NCBI GenBank assembly: GCA_009705235.1 | Contig: WLCR01000064.1 | Coordinates: 1 to 6,359 of the forward strand | Direction: 5' to 3' | Length of the DNA stretch: 6,359 nucleotides | From: Actinomycetota bacterium | GTDB taxonomy: Bacteria > Actinomycetota > Actinomycetes > Nanopelagicales > Nanopelagicaceae | Part shown: positions 1 through 5,564 of the stretch, piece by piece | Position numbering within the stretch: position 1 is the first letter of the stretch | How the letters are laid out: each line of letters starts with the position of its first letter | Notes under the pieces: generated by a model | Told to the model about the DNA's origin: nothing | Database searches by the model: none | Seen by the model: the letters and a program-made list of their open reading frames with translations, nothing else | Position numbers and translations under genes: made by a program

Positions 1-25
1 ACTTTGCGCTACGTGTGAACTTCAT
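1..25 (-). CDS. 5' end of a gene leaving the window, probably phosphate-binding protein PstS
   Basis: Only the first eight codons are present, reading MKFTRSAK, and the gene continues beyond the left edge. The start is well supported: the sequence just before the ATG contains AAGGAGG, a near-perfect Shine-Dalgarno site five bases upstream, the strongest one in the window. The Met followed by Lys and Arg residues would suit the positively charged n-region of a secretion or lipoprotein signal peptide, but too little is visible to show a hydrophobic core. The assignment to PstS, the periplasmic or surface phosphate-binding component of the Pst ABC transporter, rests on context: a three-unit PHO box lies about 80 bp upstream in the same orientation, and phoU with its sensor kinase is at the other end of the window. 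Any other phosphate-starvation-induced secreted protein would fit equally well. The gene's existence is fairly sure; its identity is only an inference. Confidence 0.6.
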
Positions 26-47
26 AGTTCCTCCTTGAGGGTTAAAG

Positions 48-91
48 AAAAGCGTCTGTGGAGAGTCGACCTACCCCACAAAGGCGCTTTT
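48..91 (-). terminator. Terminator-like hairpin in front of the left-edge gene
   Basis: On the minus strand AAAAGCG (91-85) pairs with CGCTTTT (54-48). After a C/A mismatch, one pair and a two-base bulge, TGTGG (80-76) pairs with CCACA (61-57). The descending arm ends in TTTT and is followed by CTTT, so the structure resembles an intrinsic terminator with an A-rich ascending arm and a U-tract. It could end transcription coming from the exporter gene at 206. It lies only about 12 bases upstream of the Shine-Dalgarno site of the next gene and downstream of the PHO box, so it might instead be a leader hairpin if the transcription start lies upstream of it. The stem is imperfect and no folding energy was computed. 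Confidence 0.5.
68..73 (-). promoter_or_regulatory. Candidate -10 element of the left-edge (pstS-like) gene
   Basis: TAGGTC on the minus strand fits the actinobacterial TANNNT pattern and resembles TAGGTT, the proposed -10 of phoU. It would start transcription near 61 and leave a leader of about 36 bases that carries the Shine-Dalgarno site. The gap from the downstream edge of the PHO box is 33 bp, longer than usual for an activator that overlaps the -35, so this assignment is tentative. Confidence 0.3.
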
Positions 92-106
92 GGTGGTGGA
101 AGTCTG

Positions 107-139
107 CCTTAGTGAACGGCAAATGAGCAACAGGTGAAC
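107..139 (-). promoter_or_regulatory. PHO box: three tandem 11-bp repeats (PhoP/RegX3-type operator)
   Basis: Read on the minus strand, three consecutive 11-bp units begin with GTTCACC (139-133), GCTCATT (128-122) and GTTCACT (117-111), each followed by four less conserved bases. Direct repeats of this period and core are the recognised binding site of PhoP in Streptomyces and of RegX3/PhoR-type regulators in other actinobacteria, which activate genes under phosphate limitation. The middle unit is the weakest, as is common. The box points toward the gene starting at 25 and would place that gene in the Pho regulon. The exporter gene ends 67 bp upstream, so the box is clearly intergenic. Confidence 0.75.
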
Positions 140-205
140 AGTCCCCATAGGCGTGGCTTTATAACGGTAATGTAAAGTTTTAGGGTAAACGGGGTGATTT
201 TTTGC

Positions 206-1438
206 TTACTTGCCAGCCATATTCTCGTCCCCGGCAGGATTAGAGGTTTCAGCAATGGTCAGCAAGAAGCCGATTGATCCACACGCAATCACGGTTGCAA
301 TGACACCACCCACATACATAGGTAAGCGCAAGCTGTAATGGGCAAGGACTCCGCCCAAGAGCGAGCCAATTGGCATCATCCCCCACACCAAAGTACGGCG
401 GGTTCCATGGATTCGTCCATATAACTCGGCAGGGATCACCGTTTGATAAGTGGCCATCAGCAGGATGTTCCATTGTGAGATGGCAAAGCCGCCAAAGGTT
501 GCAAGAGCCACAAATGTGTAAATATCTGGTGAAAATCCCTGAATCAATAGGACTATTGAACTTGAAACTATGCCAAAGGTCATGACATTTCCTCGACCAA
601 ATTTCTTGGACGACCGTGGTGCGACAAATGCTCCAGCTAGCGCGCCTAGTCCTTGGATCGTAAGGATGACGCCAAATAGTTGTATCGGAAGTTCGAGTTC
701 TTCGATTATGAATAAGACCATAGTTGCGGTGCCCATTGAATAACACAAACCTATGGCTGCCGTTGTTACAACGAGTCTACGTAGTACTTTTTCGTTGAAC
801 AGATAACTAATTCCAAACTTCATATCTGCAACAAATTTTCTTTTTTCGGTGTCAACATCATCTGTTCGAACATCTTGCAGATACTTGATAGGAATTGATA
901 ACGCCAGCAATGCCGCAACTGCTAAGCCAAGGCTATTGATAAAAAATGGAAGCGAAATAGCAATGGCATATATGAACCCGCTTAATGGTGCACCGACAAA
1001 GCCCTGAATAACTGTTTCAGAAATTTGTAAACGAGAATTTCCTTTTTCGAAGTTCTCTTCTTCCACAATTTGTGGGATCAGAGATTGGGCCGTTGTGTCA
1101 GCTGCAACCTCACACACGCCGATGACGAAAGAGGCAAAAAGCAACCAATAAATTGTGACGTGGTCAACTGCAATAAGTAGAGCAAGTAAACCAACAACTG
1201 CACTGCGGGTTGCATTGGCACTGGCCAAAATAAAACGACGATCAACTCGGTCGACTAACACACCAATAGGGATTGCAAACAGCAGCCAGGGCAACATCAC
1301 CATCGCACCGATTGCCGAAATTAAAACAGTGCTATCAGTTAAGGTGATTGCAAGCAGAGGAGCGGCAGCAACTAAAATTCCATCAGATAGATTTGAAACT
1401 ATGCTGGAAGCCCACATGCGATTAAATGCAGGACCCAT
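206..1438 (-). CDS. MFS family exporter, 12 transmembrane segments predicted
   Basis: This is a major facilitator superfamily permease of about 410 residues, the usual length for a 12-helix drug/proton antiporter. By sequence style it belongs to the EntS-like and macrolide-efflux-like branch (MFS_3), integral to the cytoplasmic membrane; the substrate cannot be told. The loop between helices 2 and 3 holds the MFS motif A, GVLVDRVDRR (about residues 59-68). Hydrophobic stretches follow through the whole chain, with a charged central loop (DVRTDDVDTEKRK) between the halves. The reading frame is open back to a TTG at 1462, which gives 418 residues. I prefer the ATG at 1438 because AAGG lies eight bases before it, the TTG has no Shine-Dalgarno site, and MGPAFNRMWASSIVSNLSDG is a typical family N-terminus. 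The gene follows the MalT-like regulator by 39 bp (15 bp for the TTG start) with no promoter visible between them, suggesting co-transcription and regulator-controlled efflux. Confidence 0.88.
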   Translation of the reverse strand: MGPAFNRMWASSIVSNLSDGILVAAAPLLAITLTDSTVLISAIGAMVMLPWLLFAIPIGVLVDRVDRRFILASANATRSAVVGLLALLIAVDHVTIYWLLFASFVIGVCEVAADTTAQSLIPQIVEEENFEKGNSRLQISETVIQGFVGAPLSGFIYAIAISLPFFINSLGLAVAALLALSIPIKYLQDVRTDDVDTEKRKFVADMKFGISYLFNEKVLRRLVVTTAAIGLCYSMGTATMVLFIIEELELPIQLFGVILTIQGLGALAGAFVAPRSSKKFGRGNVMTFGIVSSSIVLLIQGFSPDIYTFVALATFGGFAISQWNILLMATYQTVIPAELYGRIHGTRRTLVWGMMPIGSLLGGVLAHYSLRLPMYVGGVIATVIACGSIGFLLTIAETSNPAGDENMAGK

Positions 1439-1477
1439 GCCCGCAACCTTACAGGGCGCCAATCGTTTTGAAGTACA

Positions 1478-4051
1478 TTAGATAAGCAGAAGCTTCCGTG
1501 CCTTTTCTACGGCCGTATGCCGACCATCTACATCTAACTTGCGATACACATTTCTTAAATGAGTCTTCATTGTGTTCTGCGAAATATGTAGTTGCTTAGC
1601 AATTGCACTAATTGGGTTACCTGTTGTCAGATGTTTCAAGATTTCAAGTTCGCGATTGGTCAATTTTTCTTCAAGTGCACCGGTATCTGAATTTGAATTC
1701 TTAATCCGCTCTGACATCTCGTGCACCACGCTTTCTATGAAGATAGTTGGCTTAGCTGCTGCAGCCTTAACCATGATTGGATATAACCGATTTTGACGAA
1801 CAAAATACTCATGGAAGCCAACTTCAGCCCCAAGGTCTAGTGCGGTGCGCAAGTAATTAAGTGCCACATTCTCCTGATCAATATTGATTGTCGCTTGATA
1901 CAAGATCTTGTTTACTCTCTGACGCGGGGTAGATTCAGGCATTTGGGCAACTAACGAATGAATACGCTTTGGGTCTGCTTCAAACTTTAAGTTCATCTCA
2001 ATTTGACGGACCATTTCTATCTTGGGCATCCGATGCAATAGCTCGTCAGCACGCTTCCAGTCATTTAACACAAAACGCAAAAAGACATCTGTGACATCAA
2101 TAATCCAACCCAGCTGATTTGGCGTTTGAAGATGTTTATGTTTTTCGCGTTGGGCATTGATCACATCAACCACATGAGTAATTAACCCCTGCGTTATTTG
2201 AATACGTGAGCGTGTGCCGGTCGAAGCAAAATACCAAGGCCACAGACGTGCAGACTCGGCCTTGTGCTCAATTTGATTTGAGGTTTCAATCGCCTGAGTT
2301 AATTCCGAAAGTTCGAGCTCGCATCTGGACAAAACGAACATGGCATCAAAGGGACCTGCAATTCCCGAGTAACTATTGTTGTCTGCCTGAGTAATAGCAA
2401 TCGATGCAAACTCTGCGGCTTCAAAGAATCTTCCTTGACACCATAGAGTCATGGAGGTCATACAACCAATGTGATAAGAAATGATTGATTGATGCTTTCC
2501 ATCCTGAAGTTTTTTCGCACGAAGAAGGCAAACTTCTACCAATTCTTCATCATCATATATAAACGCAATATTTGCTTGCAGTCGCAGTAATGCGATTTTG
2601 TCTACATTTTCAATGCCTACTGATTCGTAATCCTTTGCCAAGGCTTCCGTAATCATTAATTGAGAACGCTCAAAATCACCACGGGCAAAGTAGACATGAG
2701 ACATAACCATGGCAGTTAATTGTGTGAGAAATTCTAATCGCGGATCTTGAGTGGCCACAAAGTTTAATTCAGCAGCCATGCTTTCTGCTTTTTCAAAATC
2801 TAAGTTCACTAAATGGCCAACAACTTCGATGGTCTTCTTCATCATTTCACCGGCCGGGCTCTCATCTGCTCCATATTGAGCCCATCGAATAATCTGATCG
2901 CCTCGACCAATTGCAGCCATGTCTCGAATAGAGATTCTTAGGATTTCAGTAATTCTCTCGCCATTTCCAGATTGAAAAATATGTTCCAATGCTTGTGCCG
3001 GTGCGCCTTTTGAGATGTAGTACTGGGCTAATTTCTCGTGAGTTGATTTCTCCGTGTGCTTATTCTTGCTGCGCAGCTCCTGAAGTACCTCGAAAACTAT
3101 TGGACTAATAGTGAAATTGCGCTGGAACCCTGAGGAAACAGACACAAACATGCCATCAATAGCTAATTTATTAATGTAAGTTTCTGAAAAATCCTCACCA
3201 AGAATTATTGCTGCAATTTCAAGATCGAATTCTTCAACTATGCCAAGCTTTAGTAAATTGTGTTTACTCTCATCGTTGAGCGAATTAAAAGACTCAAGTG
3301 CCAAAATTCCTAATGGATTTGAAGATTCCGTAATTTTGAAATCAGTTATAGCGCTTCCACGTGAAATATTTTTTGCCATCATTTGAATTGCAGCTGGCCA
3401 ACCATTGCACTTGACTAGTTGCTTTGAGGTCTTCCAATCATTTGTGTCCAAACCATTCAAGTCACAAATGACCCCAATTTCCTCCTGTGAAAACTTTAAA
3501 TCTTGACTTGTGATCAAGCATAGATTCCCATGACTTGCATATCGCGCCAGTGAAGTAGCCGGGGTAACTCTTCTCACTATGACGACATGAACATTGTTAG
3601 GTAGATGATCAACTAATGCCTGTGCAAATGGTGTTATCTCTTCAGCATCTGCTGGTCCGTTATCAATTACAAAGTTAAAATCTTCATTTACTGCGCTTGC
3701 TTCACGAACCAAAAATTGTATATAGCTATCTGGCGATAAAAACCTTTCGCTTTCAAAGTCAGCACCAAATCTAGGCAAAACATTTCGAACTGCTTGAACA
3801 ATGTGTGCGAAGAACATCTGTGGTGAATCGTTTGGATCAACTGCACACCAAATCGTTGGACGCGTTTGAGCATGTGCCCATTCAGCCACCAACATGGTTT
3901 TTCCATATCCGGCTGGAGCGGCCACGACCGTCGCCCCCGGCATGTTCGTTTCAAATAGGTGAAATAGGTGCTTTCTAGAGAGGAAGTTTGCGGGGACGAC
4001 TGGGGCCACCGTGCGAGCTAGATTCACCCCTGGGATTACGCCGCGTTTCAT
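1478..4051 (-). CDS. Large LuxR-family (MalT-like, LAL type) ATP-dependent transcriptional regulator
   Basis: This 857-residue protein has the layout and length of MalT and the LAL regulators (about 900 residues). The N-terminal STAND NTPase carries Walker A APAGYGKT at residues 45-52, a Walker B-like strand FVIDN ending near 131, and a sensor-like VRRVTPATSLARY segment followed by LKFSQEE, as in MalT. A winged-helix-like linker and a long helical TPR-like region (roughly 340-780) follow, where an inducer or protein partner would bind. The C-terminus, residues about 797-857, is a LuxR (GerE) helix-turn-helix with the typical LTNRELEIL start, SAIAKQLHISQNTMKTHLRN recognition core and YRKL. In this family, ATP and inducer binding drive oligomerisation and activation of target promoters. 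The start at 4051 has no Shine-Dalgarno site (CACCCTTTATGC precedes it), and GTG codon 16 is a less likely alternative. Its closest neighbour downstream is the MFS exporter, the likely target. The second Walker B acid, Asp in MalT, is Asn131 here. Confidence 0.92.
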   Translation of the reverse strand: MKRGVIPGVNLARTVAPVVPANFLSRKHLFHLFETNMPGATVVAAPAGYGKTMLVAEWAHAQTRPTIWCAVDPNDSPQMFFAHIVQAVRNVLPRFGADFESERFLSPDSYIQFLVREASAVNEDFNFVIDNGPADAEEITPFAQALVDHLPNNVHVVIVRRVTPATSLARYASHGNLCLITSQDLKFSQEEIGVICDLNGLDTNDWKTSKQLVKCNGWPAAIQMMAKNISRGSAITDFKITESSNPLGILALESFNSLNDESKHNLLKLGIVEEFDLEIAAIILGEDFSETYINKLAIDGMFVSVSSGFQRNFTISPIVFEVLQELRSKNKHTEKSTHEKLAQYYISKGAPAQALEHIFQSGNGERITEILRISIRDMAAIGRGDQIIRWAQYGADESPAGEMMKKTIEVVGHLVNLDFEKAESMAAELNFVATQDPRLEFLTQLTAMVMSHVYFARGDFERSQLMITEALAKDYESVGIENVDKIALLRLQANIAFIYDDEELVEVCLLRAKKLQDGKHQSIISYHIGCMTSMTLWCQGRFFEAAEFASIAITQADNNSYSGIAGPFDAMFVLSRCELELSELTQAIETSNQIEHKAESARLWPWYFASTGTRSRIQITQGLITHVVDVINAQREKHKHLQTPNQLGWIIDVTDVFLRFVLNDWKRADELLHRMPKIEMVRQIEMNLKFEADPKRIHSLVAQMPESTPRQRVNKILYQATINIDQENVALNYLRTALDLGAEVGFHEYFVRQNRLYPIMVKAAAAKPTIFIESVVHEMSERIKNSNSDTGALEEKLTNRELEILKHLTTGNPISAIAKQLHISQNTMKTHLRNVYRKLDVDGRHTAVEKARKLLLI

Positions 4052-4084
4052 GCATAAAGGGTGATGGGTAACCCATGCGTAATC
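4034..4084 (-). repeat. 8-bp inverted repeat enclosing the start codon of the MalT-like regulator gene
   Basis: GATTACGC at 4034-4041 is repeated perfectly in inverse orientation as GCGTAATC at 4077-4084. The arms lie on either side of the ATG at 4051 and of the inner palindrome at 4064-4076. In a minus-strand transcript that begins upstream of 4084, the arms could pair and hold the start codon in the apical part of a branched hairpin. The match is exact, but eight bases over a 51-bp span can occur by chance. Confidence 0.35.
4064..4076. promoter_or_regulatory. Palindrome ATGGGT-A-ACCCAT, candidate operator before the regulator gene
   Basis: A perfect 6-1-6 palindrome lies 12 bp upstream of the start codon at 4051. 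It could be an operator for autoregulation by the LuxR-type protein or for another factor, or simply a small hairpin in the leader. No convincing -10 is seen nearby: a TTGATT at 4086-4081 on the minus strand could be a -35, but the expected -10 position is occupied by CACCCT. The regulator gene may therefore depend in part on transcription from upstream. Confidence 0.35.
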
Positions 4085-4092
4085 AAGGCTGC

Positions 4093-4112
4093 CTCACCCC
4101 TATTGGGGTGAG
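4093..4112 (-). terminator. Perfect 8-bp stem with 4-base loop after the DinB-like gene
   Basis: CTCACCCC (4093-4100) and GGGGTGAG (4105-4112) form a GC-rich perfect stem around TATT. A weaker stem (TCAAGA 4114-4119 with TCTTGA 4127-4132) lies between it and the stop codon of the DinB-like gene at 4142. The position, 30 bp past a stop codon and 42 bp before the next start, suits a transcription end or pause. On the minus strand, however, the stem is followed by GCAGCC rather than a U-tract, so it is not a canonical intrinsic terminator. It could also be an operator for the regulator gene or a processing/stabilising hairpin. Confidence 0.45.
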
Positions 4113-4141
4113 ATCAAGAGGTTATTTCTTGAGGGTAATAG

Positions 4142-4600
4142 TTAGGCCAAATTCTGCTTGATTTGATCAGCGTGGTTATTGGCATGGCGTGTGTACGTTT
4201 CAAGCCAACGCTTGATCGAATACTCACCAGCCTCAGTATGAGTACCGGTTAGCTCTAACTGTTCCGGCGTAAGTCGCTTGATGATGTCCAAGGTTGCTCT
4301 GCGAACAGCAGTGAACACTGCAAGTGAGTTTTCTATTGGCAATTCTGTATAGCCAAGGGTTGCATTCTGCGCCCATAAATTTTCATCGTATCCCTGAATT
4401 ACAGGGTTAGGTTCTGCCACTAATCGACGAAGTCGGGCATAGGACTGCGCTTCACTATCTGCACAGTGGTGTATTACTTGGCGAGAACTCCAATTTTCAC
4501 CATCATTTAAATCCAATTTATCTGCAGGAACTGAGGTTGCAATATCCAGAAACTCTCTGGTTGCTGCTTCGTATGCTTGTGCGATTTCATGAATATTCAT
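4142..4600 (-). CDS. DinB/YfiT-like metal-dependent enzyme of the thiol-transferase fold
   Basis: This 152-residue protein has the length of the DinB superfamily, four-helix bundles that bind a divalent metal through three histidines and include bacillithiol and mycothiol S-transferases. The segment WSSRQVIHHCADSEAQSYARLR (residues 37-58) closely resembles the YfiT/BstA pattern, as does NPVIQGYDENLWA shortly after. Likely metal ligands are His45 (or His44), His139 and His143, the last two in the RHANNHADQI helix, so the triad looks complete and the protein is probably active in the cytoplasm. The actual reaction, conjugation of a low-molecular-weight thiol to an electrophile or a hydrolysis, cannot be told. 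The ATG at 4600 follows the stop of the 49-residue membrane protein by 2 bp and has only a weak GGAT-like ribosome site within that gene, which points to translational coupling. A hairpin pair follows the gene. Confidence 0.85.
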   Translation of the reverse strand: MNIHEIAQAYEAATREFLDIATSVPADKLDLNDGENWSSRQVIHHCADSEAQSYARLRRLVAEPNPVIQGYDENLWAQNATLGYTELPIENSLAVFTAVRRATLDIIKRLTPEQLELTGTHTEAGEYSIKRWLETYTRHANNHADQIKQNLA

Positions 4601-4602
4601 AT

Positions 4603-4752
4603 CTATCCAATGCTGACAATCTGGTCCGAATGAGTTTCGATCATGTGTTCATCGTCTTCAACTTTATCTACAAGTAAAACAATGACAATTACGAGTAAAG
4701 CCGCGATGATTCCGAGCAGCAATCCAGACTTTTTATCTAAGTTAATCTGCAT
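4603..4752 (-). CDS. Small single-pass membrane protein of 49 residues, unknown function
   Basis: This short gene reads MQINLDKKSGLL at its start and ends in VSIG. Residues about 10-28 (GLLLGIIAALLVIVIVLLV) form one strong hydrophobic helix. Lysines 7 and 8 precede it and an acidic stretch, DKVEDDEH (29-36), follows, so the positive-inside rule predicts the N-terminus in the cytoplasm and a hydrophilic tail of some 20 residues outside. No lipobox cysteine or signal-peptidase site is visible. Support for expression is good: AAAGAGGA lies a few bases upstream of the ATG, TACACT (4783-4778) is a possible -10, and the stop codon is only 2 bp from the DinB-like start. The gene is 69 bp behind phoU. 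I do not recognise the family; such proteins often modulate a transporter or sensor in the membrane, but nothing here shows which. Confidence 0.75.
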   Translation of the reverse strand: MQINLDKKSGLLLGIIAALLVIVIVLLVDKVEDDEHMIETHSDQIVSIG

Positions 4753-4777
4753 CTCATCCTCTTTCTCTCGATTCTTT

Positions 4778-4783
4778 AGTGTA
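4778..4783 (-). promoter_or_regulatory. Candidate -10 element for the small membrane protein and DinB-like gene
   Basis: TACACT on the minus strand matches the actinobacterial TANNNT consensus and would start transcription near 4771, about 19 bases before the ATG at 4752, leaving room for the Shine-Dalgarno site. The expected -35 position (TCCTCA or TTCCTC) is poor. A 6-bp inverted repeat, GATTCT (4770-4775) with AGAATC (4789-4794), flanks the element and might be an operator. Read-through from phoU is an equally good source of transcript. Confidence 0.35.
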
Positions 4784-4821
4784 GCCCTAGAATCGGTTAA
4801 TGAGGAAGGTAAATAAAGCTT

Positions 4822-5475
4822 TTAAGCTGGGAACTCACCCTTAACAAGGAAGTACACACGACGAGCAACTGCAACAGCGTGGTCGGCAAAGCGCTCGTAG
4901 TAACGACCTAGCAAGGTAAGGTCAATTGCAGATTCGATGGTAATTCCCCCACCACCGTTTGTGATTCCAATGATTACTTTTTTGTGCAATTCATCCATCT
5001 CGTCATCGTCTTTTTCAACTTGCAATGCCATATCGGTATCGCGCGTTGTGATAACTGTCGCAACCTTTGTTGCCAACTTCTCTGCAACATGACCCATTTC
5101 GGTAAAAGCTAAAACTAAATCAGCAGGGACGGCAGTATTTGGATGCCGAAGACGTGCGACCTTTGCAATGTGGTGTGCGAGATCGCCCATACGTTCTAAA
5201 TCAGCACTCATGCGAAGGGCCGTAATTAGAGCACGAAGATCTGAAGCAACAGGTTGCTGACGGGCAATGATGTCAATGATGCGAGCATCTAGTTCGTGCT
5301 GGTAATCATCGATTCTTACATCTGTTGCAATAACTTCTTCGGCAAGATTGAGATCGGCAGATAGCAACGCTTTGGATGCCTTAACAATTGATTCAGAAAC
5401 CATGTTTGTAAGGTCGACCAAGGATTGCGAGACATTATCTAGCTCGTCCTGAAACGCTGATCTAATAAGGGCCAT
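4822..5475 (-). CDS. phoU: Phosphate signalling regulator PhoU
   Basis: This 217-residue protein has the length and two-repeat layout of PhoU, each repeat a three-helix bundle. It starts with the typical RSAFQDELDNVSQSLVDLTNMV helix. It carries both metal-binding helix motifs of the family, ERMGD (residues 94-98) followed by LAHHIAKVARL, and ERFAD (194-198) followed by HAVAVARRVYFLVKG. RALITALRMSADLERMGD is close to the family signature. PhoU is a peripheral cytoplasmic protein that links the Pst transporter to the sensor kinase and keeps the Pho response off when phosphate is plentiful. It is divergent from the SenX3-like kinase gene, as in Streptomyces (phoU beside phoR-phoP). The ATG at 5475 has no Shine-Dalgarno site, but TAGGTT (5487-5482) is a -10 placed exactly for a leaderless transcript. 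Four PHO-type repeats lie just upstream in the same orientation. Confidence 0.95.
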   Translation of the reverse strand: MALIRSAFQDELDNVSQSLVDLTNMVSESIVKASKALLSADLNLAEEVIATDVRIDDYQHELDARIIDIIARQQPVASDLRALITALRMSADLERMGDLAHHIAKVARLRHPNTAVPADLVLAFTEMGHVAEKLATKVATVITTRDTDMALQVEKDDDEMDELHKKVIIGITNGGGGITIESAIDLTLLGRYYERFADHAVAVARRVYFLVKGEFPA

Positions 5476-5481
5476 GGGTGC

Positions 5482-5487
5482 AACCTA
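5482..5487 (-). promoter_or_regulatory. -10 element of a leaderless phoU promoter
   Basis: TAGGTT on the minus strand fits TANNNT and ends six bases before the phoU ATG, so the predicted first transcribed base is the A of the start codon at 5475. This agrees with the lack of a good ribosome binding site. An alternative -10, TATGTT (5506-5501), lies inside the repeats and would give a short leader. Confidence 0.5.
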
Positions 5488-5492
5488 AGGCT

Positions 5493-5536
5493 CAATGATT
5501 AACATACGCAAACCATTGGGTTAACAGGCGGTTAAC
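5493..5536 (-). promoter_or_regulatory. PHO box of four tandem 11-bp repeats in the phoU/kinase intergenic region
   Basis: On the minus strand four consecutive 11-bp units start with GTTAACC (5536-5530), GTTAACC (5525-5519), GGTTTGC (5514-5508) and GTTAATC (5503-5497). The first two are identical over seven bases and differ from the actinobacterial GTTCACC core at one position; the third is degenerate. Because GTTAAC is its own complement, the two strong units also read on the plus strand (GTTAACA at 5520 and GTTAACT at 5531, again 11 bp apart) and end 11 bp before the kinase -10. The site is therefore well placed to control phoU and the kinase gene together through the cognate PhoP/RegX3 regulator. 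Confidence 0.7.
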
Positions 5537-5552
5537 TGGGGTTTTAGCGCGA

Positions 5553-5558
5553 TAGAGT
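5553..5558 (+). promoter_or_regulatory. -10 element of a leaderless promoter for the histidine kinase gene
   Basis: TAGAGT fits TANNNT and is followed by TTCTGT and then the ATG at 5565, so the predicted transcription start is the A of the start codon. No Shine-Dalgarno site precedes the ATG, in line with a leaderless message. Two strong PHO-type units end 11 bp upstream, occupying the -35 region, the usual geometry for activator-dependent Pho promoters. Confidence 0.55.
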
Positions 5559-5564
5559 TTCTGT

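Noticed and set aside
150..205. Possible further PHO-like units (GTTTACCC and CTTTACAT on the minus strand) just after the exporter stop
   Set aside because: The TTTAC cores are 13 bp apart rather than 11 and do not stay in register with the box at 107-139.
249..746. Minus-strand frame of 165 codons inside the exporter gene
   Set aside because: It lies entirely within the exporter in another frame and its translation, rich in Trp, Cys, Arg and His, looks like shifted-frame noise.
1155..1481. Open plus-strand frame of about 108 codons opposite the exporter gene
   Set aside because: It is antisense to a well-supported MFS gene, has no Shine-Dalgarno site, and its composition reflects the complementary strand. 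The other long frames opposite or within the regulator, exporter and kinase were dropped for the same reason.
4790..4812. Single GTTAAT-like or TTAACC unit before the small membrane protein as a PHO box
   Set aside because: Only one loose match is present, with no second unit at 11 bp, so it does not make an operator.
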